DNA of 64,000 nt from Gemmatimonadota bacterium (GTDB lineage Bacteria; Gemmatimonadota; Gemmatimonadetes; Gemmatimonadales; Gemmatimonadaceae). Under the pieces are notes generated by a model, which made no database searches, had not been told where the DNA came from, and saw only the letters and a list, made by a program, of their open reading frames with translations. Every line of letters begins with the position of its first letter. The first letter of the stretch is position 1. The stretch lies in NCBI GenBank assembly GCA_028287305.1, contig JAQBPX010000015.1, forward strand, positions 124,001-188,000. Reading direction: 5' to 3'. Below are positions 1 through 8,803 of the stretch, piece by piece. Both the position numbers and the translations under genes were made by a program.

Positions 1-233
1 GTGTCGAACAGCTTCGTGTGGCGGGGATCCTGCGCGGGAATTGGCGCTGGTGCACCGATGCCGCGCACCGAGAGGTTCCCGCTCGCCTCCCGCTGCTCCC
101 CGAAGCACAACACTTCCACCTGGTGCGCCGCGCCATCCGCGCGCGCCAGCTCGCGCGCCAGGTACTCCACGTGCACTCCCGCCCCACCATACACGTGCGG
201 CGGGTACTCGTTCGTGAACAGCGAGATGCGCAT
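1..233 (-). CDS. glgA: Glycogen synthase / maltose-1-phosphate synthase, GT4 family (N-terminal part)
   Basis: This gene runs off the left edge; only the first 77 residues are present. It starts MRISLFTNEYPPHVYGGAG. The EYPPxVYGGAGVHVEYL pattern is the ADP-glucose-binding N-terminus of GT4 glycogen synthases, of the form seen in actinobacterial GlgM/GlgA enzymes that use ADP-glucose. It lies 14 bases downstream of glgC on the same strand, so the two are probably one operon: GlgC makes ADP-glucose and this enzyme transfers the glucose. Classical GlgA and the maltose-1-phosphate-forming GlgM cannot be told apart from this fragment. Confidence 0.85.
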   Translation of the reverse strand, partial: MRISLFTNEYPPHVYGGAGVHVEYLARELARADGAAHQVEVLCFGEQREASGNLSVRGIGAPAPIPAQDPRHTKLFD

Positions 234-247
234 CGTGTCCCGCCCGG

Positions 248-1516
248 TCAGATGATCGTGCCGTGCGCGATCTCCGCGTTCTTCACCACCACCACGATGC
301 CGTCGCGGATCTGGAAGCCGGGACCTTCCCCTTCCTGCACTCCCTCCCTGTTCGTGATCACGCAGTGCCGCCCCACCGAGGCGTTCTTGTCGATGATCGC
401 GTTCTCGATGTGCGTTCCCGCGCCAACACCCGGCTCCAGCGGACCCTCGATGCGGCGCCTCGTGTCCTGCTCCTCCCAGCGATAGTAGTCCGCGCCGAGC
501 ATCACCGTGCGGTGGATGATCGCGCCGGCGCCGATGTACGAGCGTACGCCGATCATCGAGTCCGTCACCTGCGCATCCACGATCACGCTCCCCTCGCCGA
601 TGATCGTGTTCTCGATGTGGGAGCGCGACACCTTGGCTGGCGGCAGCAGCCGCGCGTCCGTGTACAGGGGAAAGCGCGCGTCGTAGAGGTTGAACGCGGG
701 ATGCGGCTGCGCGAGCATGATGTTCGTGTCGAAGAACGAGCGCACGGTGCCGATGTCGTTCCAGTATCCGGTGAACGGGTACACCACCACCTTCTGCTCG
801 TGGATGGCGCGCGGGATGATCTTCTTCCCGAAGTCGTGGTCGTCGGGGTGCGCGTCCAGCACGGCCTTCAGCACGTCGCCATTGAAGATGTAGATGCCCA
901 TCGAGGCGAGGTACGTTCGCCCCTGGCCCGCCATCTCCTCCGACACCGGGCTCTCCTTGCCGCCCAGCTCGTCGCTCCGCGGCTTTTCGTAGAATTCGGT
1001 GATCCGCTGCTCGTCATCCGCCTTCAGGATCCCGAAGCCCGGCGCCTCGTCCGCCCGCACGGGGGTGGCCGCAATGGTCACGTCCGCCCCCAGCCGGCGG
1101 TGGTGCTCCAGCATCAGCCGGTAGTCCATCGTGTAAAGTTGGTCCCCAGACAGGATCAGGACTTCATCATGTGGGAAGCTCACGATATGGAGGATCGACT
1201 GCCGCACCGCGTCCGCCGTCCCCTGGAACCACTTCTCGCTGCGCGGCGTCTGCTCCGCCGCCAGGATCGTCACGAATCCGCCCCGAAAGCGGTCGAAGAC
1301 GTACGAGCGCGTGATGTGGTTGTTGAGGCTCGCCGAGTTGTACTGCGTGACCACGAAAATCCGGTCGAGCCCCGAGTTCAGGCAGTTCGAGATCGGCACG
1401 TCCACGAGCCGGTACTTGCCGGCGAGGGGAACGGCTGGCTTGGCGCGATGGCGAGTCAGGGGCGCGAGGCGGGTGCCGATGCCACCCCCGAGGATCACTG
1501 CGAGGACGCGGTTCAT
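248..1516 (-). CDS. glgC: Glucose-1-phosphate adenylyltransferase
   Basis: This 422-residue protein makes ADP-glucose from glucose-1-phosphate and ATP, the committed step of bacterial glycogen synthesis. The N-terminal nucleotidyltransferase loop GGGIGTRLAPLTRHRAKPAVP is at residues 10-30, followed by PISNCLNSG near 41-49 and the WFQGTADAVRQ motif near 96-106. The C-terminal part looks like a left-handed beta-helix, with short repeats such as SVIVDAQ and NAIIDKNASVG. The length is normal for GlgC. The start is only 24 bases from the start of the divergent TolC-like gene, so promoters must overlap coding sequence. The glycogen synthase follows directly. Confidence 0.95.
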   Translation of the reverse strand: MNRVLAVILGGGIGTRLAPLTRHRAKPAVPLAGKYRLVDVPISNCLNSGLDRIFVVTQYNSASLNNHITRSYVFDRFRGGFVTILAAEQTPRSEKWFQGTADAVRQSILHIVSFPHDEVLILSGDQLYTMDYRLMLEHHRRLGADVTIAATPVRADEAPGFGILKADDEQRITEFYEKPRSDELGGKESPVSEEMAGQGRTYLASMGIYIFNGDVLKAVLDAHPDDHDFGKKIIPRAIHEQKVVVYPFTGYWNDIGTVRSFFDTNIMLAQPHPAFNLYDARFPLYTDARLLPPAKVSRSHIENTIIGEGSVIVDAQVTDSMIGVRSYIGAGAIIHRTVMLGADYYRWEEQDTRRRIEGPLEPGVGAGTHIENAIIDKNASVGRHCVITNREGVQEGEGPGFQIRDGIVVVVKNAEIAHGTII

Positions 1517-1540
1517 TCCCCAACATTATACTTCCACGTC

Positions 1541-2791
1541 ATGAAATCGAGCGGGCGCGGCGTCCGACGACCGGAATGGTGGAAAGCCTTCGCGCTCGCT
1601 GCCGGGATGGTTGCACTACCCATCGGCGCCCGCGCCCAATCCACCCCGGCGGCGATCACCCGCGGCGATGCCGTGCGGTCGGCGCTGGCTCGGGGTGCGC
1701 GGCTCGCCGTGGCCCGGGCCGACACCTCCACCGCCTGGGCGGCCCTCCTCAGCGCCCAGGCGCTCGAGAACCCGGCCCTGTCTGCCAGCTACAGCAAGTC
1801 GCAGCCGAACTACCACGTCGCCCTCGATTTCCCCCTCGACGCGCTCCTCCTGCGCGGCCGGCGCATCTCCGCCGCCGGAGCGGGCCGCCAGTCCGCCCAG
1901 CTTCGATACGCCTTCGAGGTCGCCGCTGCCCAGCTCGAGGCGGACACGACCTACACGCGCGCCCTCGCTGCGCTCGAGCTCGGTCGGCTCTCCCGGCGCA
2001 ACGCGCTCGCCGCCGACACGCTCCTTCGCATGGCGGTCCTCCGGCGTGACGCAGGCGACGCCAGCGAGCTCGATGTCCAGCTCGCCACCATCAACGCCGG
2101 CCAGGCCGAGAACACGGCCGCGTCCGATTCCCTTACCTACCTCTCGACGCTGCTCGACCTGCAGGGCGTGATGGGCCTCCCCGCCTCCGACATCCAGGTG
2201 GTCCCGGCGGACTCCCTCACCCTTCCCGCCGGCGCGCTGGTGTCCGACAGCCTGCGGGGCGTTCCGCTCTCCGTGGCCGCCGCCCAGCTCTCACTGCAGG
2301 CCGCCGACATCACCGCCGCCCTCCAGCGACGCGCCTGGCTCTCGCCATTCAGCCTCTCACTCGGCTTCGAGACCGGCGACGCCACCGACAAGGGACTGCT
2401 CCCGACCGTCGGCTTCGCGGTGCCCCTCCCGCTGTTCAATCGCGGTCGCGCCGCGATCGCGCAGTCAGCCGCCGAACGGGAGCGCGCACGAGCCGAATTC
2501 GCGCTGGCGCAGGTCACCAGCCGCACCGAGATCGCGCGGGCACAGCGCGAGCGCGCACTGTCGCTCTCGAAGGTCCAGCGCGACCAGCAGCTCGTGACGT
2601 CGGCCAACCGCGTGGCGGCCATGTCCATCACCGCCTATCGCGAGGGCGCGTCCACGCTCCCGAACGTGCTCGAGGCGCAGCGCAACGCGCGCGAGGTGCT
2701 GTCGCAGTACATCAATGACCTGGCGGACGCGTGGATCGCCATCGCCGAACTGCGCGTGCTGACTCTCACTTCTCCGGGCACGACACCGTGA
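1541..2791 (+). CDS. TolC-family outer-membrane efflux protein (CzcC/CusC type)
   Basis: A 416-residue outer-membrane channel of an RND system. The first ~33 residues form a signal peptide ending near PIGARAQS. The rest is rich in Ala, Leu, Arg and Gln, with the two-fold helical repeat of TolC proteins: LSASYSKSQPNYHVALDFPL in the first half and GFAVPLPLFNRGRAAIAQSA in the second, the usual PLFNRG strand-helix turn. The open frame extends far upstream, but this ATG is the first that gives a signal peptide and it lies beyond the divergent glgC start. Its stop overlaps the next gene's GTG (GTGA), so it is translationally coupled to the adaptor and pump. Confidence 0.85.
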   Translation: MKSSGRGVRRPEWWKAFALAAGMVALPIGARAQSTPAAITRGDAVRSALARGARLAVARADTSTAWAALLSAQALENPALSASYSKSQPNYHVALDFPLDALLLRGRRISAAGAGRQSAQLRYAFEVAAAQLEADTTYTRALAALELGRLSRRNALAADTLLRMAVLRRDAGDASELDVQLATINAGQAENTAASDSLTYLSTLLDLQGVMGLPASDIQVVPADSLTLPAGALVSDSLRGVPLSVAAAQLSLQAADITAALQRRAWLSPFSLSLGFETGDATDKGLLPTVGFAVPLPLFNRGRAAIAQSAAERERARAEFALAQVTSRTEIARAQRERALSLSKVQRDQQLVTSANRVAAMSITAYREGASTLPNVLEAQRNAREVLSQYINDLADAWIAIAELRVLTLTSPGTTP

Positions 2792-3852
2792 CTACAAGGC
2801 TCATCGCACTGCTTGCCGTCGCCGTCGCCCTCACCGCCTGCTCGAAGGATGCCGGCGAGGGCGAGGCGAAGGCCGAAGCCGTGGTCGGCGCGCGCACCGC
2901 GATCGTCACGACGCAGCCGTTCACGGAAAGCATCGGCGCCATCGGCACGGTCGCCGGGCGCGCGGGGCACATGGCCACGCTCACGGCTCCTGCCTCGGCG
3001 CGCATCACCAGCGTGCAGGTGAGCGTCGGCCAGCACGTGACCACGGGCACGACGCTGATCGTCTTCGATCCCTCCACGTTCGCCCCGGCCGCTGCCGCCG
3101 CTGACGCCGCCCTCACCAGCGCGCAGCGCGCGTACGAGCGAACGCAGCGACTCGTGAACGAGGGAATCTCCCCGCGGAAGGACCTCGACCAGGCGTCCGC
3201 CGACCTCGCCAAGGCGCGCGCCGATGCGGCCGTGGCCCGCCGCCAGGAACAGCTCTCCGTGCTGCGCTCGCCCATTGCGGGCGTGGTCACGAGCGTGAAC
3301 GCGACCATCGGCGCCACCGCGGACCCCACCACTCGGCTCGTCGAGATCGCCGACCCTTCGGCGCTCGACCTCTTCTTCAACGTCACGCCCGCGCAGGCTG
3401 CGGAGATTCGGAGGGGCGCGAAGATCCAGCTCAGCGCCGGCCAGAGCTCCGACGGCGAGCCACTTGGCGTCGCAACCGTGGTGGACGTGGGAGGCACCGT
3501 CGATTCGGCCACGCGCAGCGTGGTCGTGCGCGCGCAGGCGCCCACAACGCGCCGGCCACTTCGCATCGGTGAGACGGTGTTCGGTCAGGTCGGGGTGGCC
3601 ACGCGACCCAACGCGGTCGTCATTCCATCCGAGGCACTCGTGCCGGAGGGCGAGGAGTTCAAGGTCTTCGTGGTGGACGCCGGCGGCATCGCCCACGCGC
3701 GTCCCGTGAAGGTCGGTGGCCGCTCGGACAAGCTGGTGGAGATCACGGAGGGGCTGAAGGCTGGTGAGCGCATCGTCACCTATGGCGCGTACGGAGTGGA
3801 CGACAGCGTGAAGGTCGCCCCGCTCGGCGGCACGCCGGCGGTCGCGAAGTGA
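2788..3852 (+). CDS. RND efflux periplasmic adaptor lipoprotein (MFP/HlyD family)
   Basis: A 354-residue membrane-fusion protein linking the inner-membrane pump to the outer-membrane channel. The chosen GTG overlaps the previous stop and gives a lipoprotein signal with lipobox LTAC, acylated Cys at residue 18. An in-frame upstream start would bury the signal sequence. Lipoyl/barrel-sandwich halves flank a helical hairpin: ASARITSVQVSVGQHV, then the helix region, then LRSPIAGVVTSVNATIG. A beta-barrel and membrane-proximal part with VVIPSEALVPEGEE follows. Its stop overlaps the pump gene as GTGA. The substrate is not evident; there is no His-rich metal-binding segment. Confidence 0.88.
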   Translation: MTTRLIALLAVAVALTACSKDAGEGEAKAEAVVGARTAIVTTQPFTESIGAIGTVAGRAGHMATLTAPASARITSVQVSVGQHVTTGTTLIVFDPSTFAPAAAAADAALTSAQRAYERTQRLVNEGISPRKDLDQASADLAKARADAAVARRQEQLSVLRSPIAGVVTSVNATIGATADPTTRLVEIADPSALDLFFNVTPAQAAEIRRGAKIQLSAGQSSDGEPLGVATVVDVGGTVDSATRSVVVRAQAPTTRRPLRIGETVFGQVGVATRPNAVVIPSEALVPEGEEFKVFVVDAGGIAHARPVKVGGRSDKLVEITEGLKAGERIVTYGAYGVDDSVKVAPLGGTPAVAK

Positions 3853-6800
3853 CGGAATACCCACCGCCGAACGGGCCGTCGGCGTCGCCCGCGTCGCCCG
3901 CGAAGCGCGGCACGCTGTTCTCGCTGCTCGCCGACCAGCGGCGCTTCGTCTACCTGCTCACGGCGCTGCTCACCGCCGTCGGCGTGTGGATGGCGTTTCG
4001 CCTGCCGTCCGCCATCTATCCCGAACTGACCTTTTCTCGCGTCACGGTGGTGGTGCAGGGCTCCGCCCTGGAGGCGCGACAGGTGCTGTTCGCCGTCACG
4101 CGCCCGATCGAGGAAGCGGTGGGCGTGGTGCCCGGCGTGACGCGCGTGAACTCGCGCTCCATCCGCGGGGGCGCCGAGATCAACATCAACTTCTCGGAAA
4201 AGACGGACATGCAGTACGCCCTGCAGCAGGTGCAGGCGCGCGTGAACCAGGTGCGGGCCGACCTCCCTCCCGGGCTCGACGTGGAGGTGGAGCGGCTCAC
4301 GCCCTCGCTCTTCCCGATCCTCTCGTACAACCTCGAGGGCGGCGACCCCGCCACCCTCTACGACATCGCGCAGTACCAGGTGCGCCCGCTCATCGCGCGC
4401 GTGCCGGGCGTGGGCCGCGTGGACGTGCAGGCGAGCGACGTGCGCGAGCTCGAGGTCGTCGCCGATCCCGCGCGCCTCGCCGCCATCGGCCTCACGTACG
4501 CGGACCTCGCGACCGCCATCCAGGCATCGAGCACGGTGACCGCGGTGGGCCGCGTGCCCGAGAACTACAAGCAGTACCTGATCGTGACCACCGCCGAGGC
4601 GCGATCGCCCGACGACGTGGGCAACGTGCTGGTGGGCAAGGGCCTGCGCGTGCGCGACGTGGCCCTCGTCCGCATGGGCACCGAGGACCACGTGCGCATC
4701 GTTGCCGGTGACGGGCGCCCCGCCGCGCTCCTCAACATCACGCGACAGGTCGGCGGCAACACCGTTGCCATCGCCGACAGCATCGCGCTGCTGGCCGCGG
4801 CGGTGCAGAAGACGCTGCCGCCCGGCGTGCACCTCAAGCCCGTGTACGACCAGGCCGCGCTCGTGCGCGACGCCGTGAAGTCCGTGCGCGACGCGATGCT
4901 CATCGGCGCGATCCTCGCCATCATCATCCTGCTGCTGTTCCTGCGGCACGCGCGCATCACGGCGATCAGCGCCTCGTCCATCCCGCTGACGATGGCGATC
5001 ACCGTGTTCGTGATGGCCATGCTCGGCCAGACGTTCAACCTGATGACGCTCGGCGCCATGGCGATCGCGATCGGGCTGGTGATCGACGACGCCGTGGTGG
5101 TCACCGAGAACATCGTGCGCCACCTGCAGTTCACGCCCGACCGCGCAACCGCCGTGCGCGAGGCGGTGCAGGAGCTCATCTGGCCCGTCACCACCTCCAC
5201 GATCACCACCGTGGTGGTGTTCCTGCCGCTCGGGCTGCTCACCGGCGTGGAGGGCCAGTTCTTCCACGCCCTCTCAATCACGCTCACGGTCGCGGTCCTC
5301 GTGTCGCTCTTCCTGGCGCTCACGATCATTCCGCTCATGGCCGAGCAGTTCCTCACGGACGCCGACGCGCAGCACGCGAGTGGTGACGCGAACGCCCCGG
5401 TGGAGCGCGGCATCCTGGCGCGCGTGGGTCGCGCGCTCGACCGCCTCTCCGATCACTACGAGCGCTCGCTCACGTCGCTGCTCCACCACACGCGCCTGAT
5501 GATCGTGGCGGCGCTGCTGCTGCTCGTGGCGGGCGTGGTGGTGCATCGCTACGTGGGCACCGGCTTCCTGCCGGAGATCGACGAGGGCGCCTTCGTGCTC
5601 GACTACTTCAGCCCCGGCGGTACCGCGCTCGCCGAGACGGACCGCCAGGTGCACATCATCGAGCGCGAGCTCATGAACACGCCGGAGGTCGCGGGCACCT
5701 CACGACGCACCGGCGCGGAGCTCGGCCTCTTCGCCACGCAGCAGAATCGCGGCGACATCGCCGTGCGGCTCTCCGGCGCCGGGCAGCGCAGCCGCTCGAG
5801 CTTCGAGGTGATCGACGATGTCCGCCTCCGAGTGGAGGCCGCGGTGCCGCGCCTCCGCATCGAGTTCGTGCAGATCCTCTCGGACGTGATCAATGACCTC
5901 GCGGGTGCGGCGCGCCCCGTCGAGATCAAGCTGTTCGGCCCCGACCTCAACGCGCTCGAGGCGTACGGGACGAAGCTCGCGTCGAAGCTCGAGGGCGTGC
6001 AGGGAGTCGAGGACCTGTACAATGGCGTGAGCGAGCCGAGCGCCGAGCTGGCGATGACCGTGAACACCGCCGAGGCGAACAAGGTCGACATGACGCCGGG
6101 CGACGTGAGCGAGCAGGTGTCGGGTGCGCTCCTCGGCGCGGATGCCGGAAGCCTGCGACTGGAGGACCGCGCCGTCGGGATTCGCGTGCGCGCACCGGAC
6201 TCCGTGCGGTTCAACGCGCGACTGCTCGAGGCATTGCCGGTTCGCTCACCGAAGGGCGCCTCGATTCCCCTCGGCATGCTCGCGTCATTCACGCCCGTCG
6301 AGACGCGCGCCGAGCTGCTGCGCGAGAACCAGCAGCAGATGATCGACCTCACCGCGGACATCAGTGGGCGCTCACTCGGCAGCATCATGAACGACGTGAA
6401 GTCGGTGCTGGCAGCGAACCCGCCGCCGAGCGGGATTCGAATGGAGCTCGCCGGTCAGTATGCCAGCCAGCAGGGTGCGTTTCGCGCACTGATGGTGGTG
6501 CTGGGGCTCGCGGCGGTGAGCGTGATCGCCGTGATGCTCATCCAGTTCCAGTCGTTCATCGAGCCGCTCGTGGTGCTGGTGGCGGCGCCCCTGTCGTTCG
6601 TGGGCGCGCTGCTGCTGCTGCTGGTGACGGGCACGCCGCTCAACGTGAGCAGCTTCATGGGGTTGATCCTGCTCGTGGGACTGATCGTGAAGAACGGCAT
6701 CATCCTGCTCGACTTCTGCCGGCACATCATGCGGGAGCAGGGACTCGCGCTGGAGCCGGCGATCATCGAGGCGGCGCGGGTACGCCTGCGTCCCATCCTC

Positions 6801-6992
6801 ATGACTACACTCTGTACCCTGTTTGGACTAATGCCGCTCGCGCTGGGACTGGGTGCGGGCAGCGAAATGCAGAAGCCACTCGCACTCGCGGTGATCGGAG
6901 GGCTCGCGCTCTCCACGCCGATCACGCTCTATCTCGTGCCGACGCTGCTCGTCGCGATTCGCGGCCGGGACTACAGGCTGCCCGTATCATAA
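3849..6992 (+). CDS. RND-family efflux pump, inner-membrane permease
   Basis: A 1047-residue proton-driven pump with the normal RND length and two-fold repeat of 12 membrane helices and two large periplasmic loops. The TM4 motif GLVIDDAVVVTENIVRH carries the adjacent aspartates (residues 413-414) of the proton relay, as in hydrophobe/amphiphile pumps, rather than the single-Asp pattern typical of heavy-metal CzcA/CusA. The second half contains SFMGLILLVGLIVKNGIIL, the matching TM10 segment. It is the last gene of a three-gene operon with GTGA junctions, and no regulator is directly linked. Drug or solvent efflux is more likely than metal efflux on the TM4 pattern, but this is inference. Confidence 0.9.
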   Translation: MTEYPPPNGPSASPASPAKRGTLFSLLADQRRFVYLLTALLTAVGVWMAFRLPSAIYPELTFSRVTVVVQGSALEARQVLFAVTRPIEEAVGVVPGVTRVNSRSIRGGAEININFSEKTDMQYALQQVQARVNQVRADLPPGLDVEVERLTPSLFPILSYNLEGGDPATLYDIAQYQVRPLIARVPGVGRVDVQASDVRELEVVADPARLAAIGLTYADLATAIQASSTVTAVGRVPENYKQYLIVTTAEARSPDDVGNVLVGKGLRVRDVALVRMGTEDHVRIVAGDGRPAALLNITRQVGGNTVAIADSIALLAAAVQKTLPPGVHLKPVYDQAALVRDAVKSVRDAMLIGAILAIIILLLFLRHARITAISASSIPLTMAITVFVMAMLGQTFNLMTLGAMAIAIGLVIDDAVVVTENIVRHLQFTPDRATAVREAVQELIWPVTTSTITTVVVFLPLGLLTGVEGQFFHALSITLTVAVLVSLFLALTIIPLMAEQFLTDADAQHASGDANAPVERGILARVGRALDRLSDHYERSLTSLLHHTRLMIVAALLLLVAGVVVHRYVGTGFLPEIDEGAFVLDYFSPGGTALAETDRQVHIIERELMNTPEVAGTSRRTGAELGLFATQQNRGDIAVRLSGAGQRSRSSFEVIDDVRLRVEAAVPRLRIEFVQILSDVINDLAGAARPVEIKLFGPDLNALEAYGTKLASKLEGVQGVEDLYNGVSEPSAELAMTVNTAEANKVDMTPGDVSEQVSGALLGADAGSLRLEDRAVGIRVRAPDSVRFNARLLEALPVRSPKGASIPLGMLASFTPVETRAELLRENQQQMIDLTADISGRSLGSIMNDVKSVLAANPPPSGIRMELAGQYASQQGAFRALMVVLGLAAVSVIAVMLIQFQSFIEPLVVLVAAPLSFVGALLLLLVTGTPLNVSSFMGLILLVGLIVKNGIILLDFCRHIMREQGLALEPAIIEAARVRLRPILMTTLCTLFGLMPLALGLGAGSEMQKPLALAVIGGLALSTPITLYLVPTLLVAIRGRDYRLPVS

Positions 6993-7011
6993 TCGGCGAC
7001 CGCCGCGTACC

Positions 7012-7025
7012 TTTCGTTTACGAAA
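7012..7025. promoter_or_regulatory. Perfect 14-bp inverted repeat upstream of a Crp-type regulator
   Basis: TTTCGT-TT-ACGAAA is a perfect dyad about 104 bases before the regulator start. It is just downstream of the pump gene and preceded by CGCGTAC, a string that recurs upstream of the second regulator. It could be an operator; nothing in the sequence proves this. Confidence 0.35.
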
Positions 7026-7128
7026 CCAACCTTCACACACAAAAAACGACACCGGACCTTCGGCGCGAATCGCGCGAAGTCCACCCTCTGCCGTCGTGGA
7101 GCACCACCCCCACAGCAGAGGTTCTCGT

Positions 7129-7854
7129 ATGTCGGACCAGTCCCTGGAACGGAATGAGCTGCTGCGCGCCATTCCCGCCTATGAGTACGAGCGGCTCAGC
7201 GGATCGCTCGAGCACATCGAGTTCAGGCAGGGCGACGTCATCGTCGAGGCGGACGGCGAGCTGGATGCGCTGTGGTTCCCGCGCGGCGCGACACTCTCGA
7301 TGATGGTCCTGCTGGATCGCTCACCGCCCACGGAGTCCGCGACCATCGGGTTCGAGGGCTACCTGGGCTTCCCGCTGCTGGCCGGCGCGCGAGTGAGCGG
7401 CGAGCTGGGACTCGTGCAGGTGCCTGGCGCGTGCGCGCGGCTGTCCCTCGAGAACTGGCACGAGCACCTTGCATCCGGCGAGTCCGTGATGGTGCCGCTG
7501 CTGCTGCGCGCCGGCCTGATGCTCTTCGAGCAGATGGCCCAGACGATCGCGTGCAACCGGCGGCACGCGGTCGTGAAGCGCTGTGCGCGCTGGTTGTTGA
7601 TGACGCACGATCGCGCGGGCAACGATCGCTTTGCGCTCACGCATGAGTATCTCTCGCGCATGCTCGGCACCCGCCGCGCCACCGTCACGGTTGCTGCCGC
7701 GGCGCTGCAGAAGGCAGGGCTGATCGAGTATTCGCGCGGCAAGATTCACGTGATCGACCGCGCCGGGCTGGAGGAAGCATCGTGCGAGTGTTACGGCCAG
7801 GTGCGCCGAAGGTCGGAGCGAATCGCGCGCGAGAGCGCCCTGGTCGAGGCGTAA
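7129..7854 (+). CDS. Crp/Fnr-family transcriptional regulator with C-terminal CxCY motif
   Basis: A 241-residue regulator starting at an ATG eight bases after AGAGG. The N-terminal cyclic-nucleotide-like beta-roll (about residues 10-125) includes IEFRQGDVIVEADGELDALW and FPRGATLSMM. A dimer helix follows near QMAQTIACNRRHAVVKRCARW, then a winged helix-turn-helix (about 165-230) with LTHEYLSRMLGTRRATVTVA as the recognition region. The wing is followed by SCECYG near the C-terminus. The cAMP-contacting PRExGE loop of true Crp is not visible, so the ligand is unknown. It is similar in plan to the next regulator and probably a paralogue. Confidence 0.88.
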   Translation: MSDQSLERNELLRAIPAYEYERLSGSLEHIEFRQGDVIVEADGELDALWFPRGATLSMMVLLDRSPPTESATIGFEGYLGFPLLAGARVSGELGLVQVPGACARLSLENWHEHLASGESVMVPLLLRAGLMLFEQMAQTIACNRRHAVVKRCARWLLMTHDRAGNDRFALTHEYLSRMLGTRRATVTVAAAALQKAGLIEYSRGKIHVIDRAGLEEASCECYGQVRRRSERIARESALVEA

Positions 7855-7874
7855 TCGGACTGGACACGCCCGGT

Positions 7875-8025
7875 CGGCGTACGCCGCGTACCGCTTGAGT
7901 CGCGCGGCGGTACGCTCCGTTCGCCATGTTCCGTACAGAGTACGGAACCGTACCGACCGGATGGGCTAACAGATTGCTACATAAGGACTTGTGTATTGAC
8001 TGTACGCCTCTCTACGTTGGCGTAC
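7875..8025. promoter_or_regulatory. Cluster of four GTAC-centred inverted repeats between paired Crp-type regulators
   Basis: Four dyads lie within 151 bases: CGGCGTACGCCG (7875-7886), GCGTACCGC/GCGGTACGC (7886-7894 and 7907-7915), TTCCGTAC-AGA-GTACGGAA (7929-7947) and GTACGCC/GGCGTAC (8002-8008 and 8019-8025). All contain GTAC flanked by CG-rich half-sites. The set fills the gap before the second regulator and is best explained as multiple operators, probably autoregulatory. The second dyad could also act as a weak terminator of the first regulator gene. No convincing -10/-35 pair was found. Confidence 0.5.
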
Positions 8026-8089
8026 GGAAGCGTCGGGCTTTCGGTGGTGCGAGTGCGTCGTAACCCGACCCAATAGTCCTCGTGGAACC

Positions 8090-8803
8090 GTGATCGAACA
8101 CTCCGCTCGAAAAAATCGGATCCTCGCCTCCCTGTCCCCCGATAGCCTCGAGCGAGTGCTGTCGCTGGGTGAGCCCTACGAGCTGTCGCTGCGTGAGCTG
8201 GTGTACGAGCCCGGCGTTCACGTGAGCCACGTGCACTTTCCGCTCACCGCCGTCATCTCGATCATCACCGTGAGCGAGGGGCGCGGCGTGGAAGTGGCCA
8301 CGGTCGGCAACGAGGGCATGGCCGGCCTGCCCGTGTTTCTCGGCGGCCAGTCCATGCCCGCGCGCGCCATTGCGCAGGTTCCCGGCAAGTCCATCCGCCT
8401 CTCGGCGGCGGGACTCGAGGACGCCGTGAATGGCGACATCGGCCTGCGCCTGATGCTCGGCAAGTACACGCAGGCGTTGCTCACGCAGATCTCCCAGTCA
8501 GCCGCGTGCAATCGCCTGCACGACGTGGAGTCCCGCTGCGCGCGCTGGCTGTTGATGACCGACGACCGGGTGGACGGCAACGAGTTCGTGATCACGCATG
8601 AATTCCTGGCGCAGATGCTCGGCGTGCGCCGCGCCAGCGTCTCCAATGCGGCGGGCGTGCTCCAGAAGCGCGGGCTCATTCGCTATTCGCGCGGCCGGGT
8701 GAGTGTCACGAATCGAGAGGGCCTCGAGGACGTGTCCTGCGTCTGCTACGACATCACGCGCAGCGAGTACGACCGCCTCCTCAGCCCGGCGATGATCGCA
8801 TGA
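8090..8803 (+). CDS. Crp/Fnr-family transcriptional regulator with C-terminal CxCY motif
   Basis: A 237-residue GTG-started paralogue of the preceding regulator. The sensor beta-roll covers about residues 15-120 (VHFPLTAVISIITV, VATVGNEGMAGLPVFLGG). The dimer-helix region has SQSAACNRLHDVESRCARW. The winged HTH has ITHEFLAQMLGVRRASVSNA near 175-195, and the protein ends with SCVCYDITRSEYDRLL. Two cysteines spaced CxC after the wing are shared with its neighbour. The gene is preceded by the GTAC dyad cluster and is translationally coupled to the next small gene (ATGA). Ligand and targets are unknown. Confidence 0.88.
   Translation: MIEHSARKNRILASLSPDSLERVLSLGEPYELSLRELVYEPGVHVSHVHFPLTAVISIITVSEGRGVEVATVGNEGMAGLPVFLGGQSMPARAIAQVPGKSIRLSAAGLEDAVNGDIGLRLMLGKYTQALLTQISQSAACNRLHDVESRCARWLLMTDDRVDGNEFVITHEFLAQMLGVRRASVSNAAGVLQKRGLIRYSRGRVSVTNREGLEDVSCVCYDITRSEYDRLLSPAMIA

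Noticed and set aside
7996-8024. TTGACT at 7996-8001 looks like a -35 box before the second Crp-type regulator.
   Set aside because: No -10 hexamer lies 16-18 bases downstream; GGCGTA is in that position and belongs to a GTAC dyad.
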